A stretch of 50,815 nt of DNA, taken from Alphaproteobacteria bacterium (GTDB lineage Bacteria; Pseudomonadota; Alphaproteobacteria; Micropepsales; Micropepsaceae). This document shows, piece by piece, positions 50,791-50,815 of the stretch. Made by a program: the position numbers and the translations under genes. The notes under the pieces were generated by a model, which ran no database searches, was not told the origin of the DNA, and saw only the letters and a program-made list of their open reading frames with translations. The stretch spans positions 1-50,815 of the forward strand of contig JACADY010000024.1 of the NCBI GenBank assembly GCA_013389115.1, in the 5' to 3' direction. How positions within the stretch are numbered: the first letter of the stretch is position 1; each line of letters opens with the position of its first letter.

Positions 50791-50815
50791 TCCACAAGAA
50801 TGCCCGCCTGACGCC
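50784..50815 (+). CDS. IS481-family transposase, first codons only (runs off the window)
   Basis: The ATG is preceded by GGGAGG. The visible residues MDIHKNARLT match the start of IS481 transposases (MNTHKHARLT). The rest of the DDE transposase, normally about 310-350 residues, is beyond the right edge. Confidence 0.85.
   Translation, partial: MDIHKNARLT

Larger units (their letters stand above)
50702..50815 (+). mobile_element. Left end of an IS481-family insertion sequence
   Basis: The terminus TGTGAGCTTTCAGTAGGTTG at 50702 closely matches the recalled start of IS481 (TGTGAAGATTCAATAGGTTG). It is preceded by ACTAGA (50696-50701), which fits the NCTAGN target site that IS481 duplicates. 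The right end is outside the window. Confidence 0.85.

Overview
The window is a high-GC stretch of an alphaproteobacterial chromosome. Most genes are ordinary chromosomal ones. The mfd-sdhE / recG divergence, the coaD-queA-tgt overlap cluster, the CysD plus CysN-CysC fusion pair and the palindromic intergenic repeats all point to Alphaproteobacteria, probably close to Hyphomicrobiales or Parvibaculales. The finer placement is inference.

Bases 1-4930 are an accessory patch of broken and mobile material. It holds a 5' fragment of rsgA, a GNAT acetyltransferase, a methyltransferase whose front half is replaced by a truncated IS1380-type transposase, an AlpA/excisionase-like HTH gene, a possible tRNA-Ser 3' remnant, an AHSA1/SRPBCC protein, a SnoaL-like protein, a gene closely matching AAC(3)-I aminoglycoside acetyltransferases, and a GFA-family zinc protein. 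Two palindromic repeats close this part.

Bases 4930-18100 hold a membrane TPR protein, an exported S9 peptidase, a DUF305 protein convergent with a copZ-cueR pair that has a recognisable CueR-type promoter but no copA, PPK2, an MgtC/DUF4010 membrane protein, a GT2 glycosyltransferase, a TonB-like anchored protein of unknown role, an orphan histidine kinase, a histidine phosphatase, a CaiB-family CoA transferase, and a tandem pair of small exported paralogues.

Bases 18100-30300 hold a hexapeptide acetyltransferase, an SDR, a FrnE-like oxidoreductase, mfd, sdhE, recG, a phosphotransferase/DUF6285 pair and an ABC-2 exporter. Bases 30300-34750 hold acyl-CoA genes (thiolase-like, thioesterase, and an HMG-CoA-synthase-fold protein fused to DUF35 that lacks the catalytic cysteine), with a Phd/VapC toxin-antitoxin pair between them.

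Bases 34800-47150 are devoted to cell-surface precursors: gmd-manC-SPOR protein, galU-ugd-UDP-glucuronate decarboxylase, cysD-cysNC and a UDP-glucuronate 4-epimerase. Together they would supply GDP-mannose and its 6-deoxy derivative, UDP-glucose, UDP-glucuronate, UDP-xylose, UDP-galacturonate and PAPS. This suggests a charged, possibly sulfated, surface polysaccharide. The assembly glycosyltransferases lie outside the window. A pentapeptide-repeat membrane protein with a channel-like tail sits among these genes.

The right end has tRNA-Lys(TTT) behind coaD-queA-tgt. An IS481-type element is inserted about 70 bp upstream of coaD, with an intact left end, a matching NCTAGN target site and a strong hairpin over its transposase start. 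No CRISPR array, rRNA or complete prophage was seen. I did not find one clearly new multi-gene system. The best leads are the tandem exported paralogues with a ribosome-site hairpin, the pentapeptide/channel-like fusion, the cysteine-less condensing enzyme with DUF35, and the IS481 start-codon hairpin.
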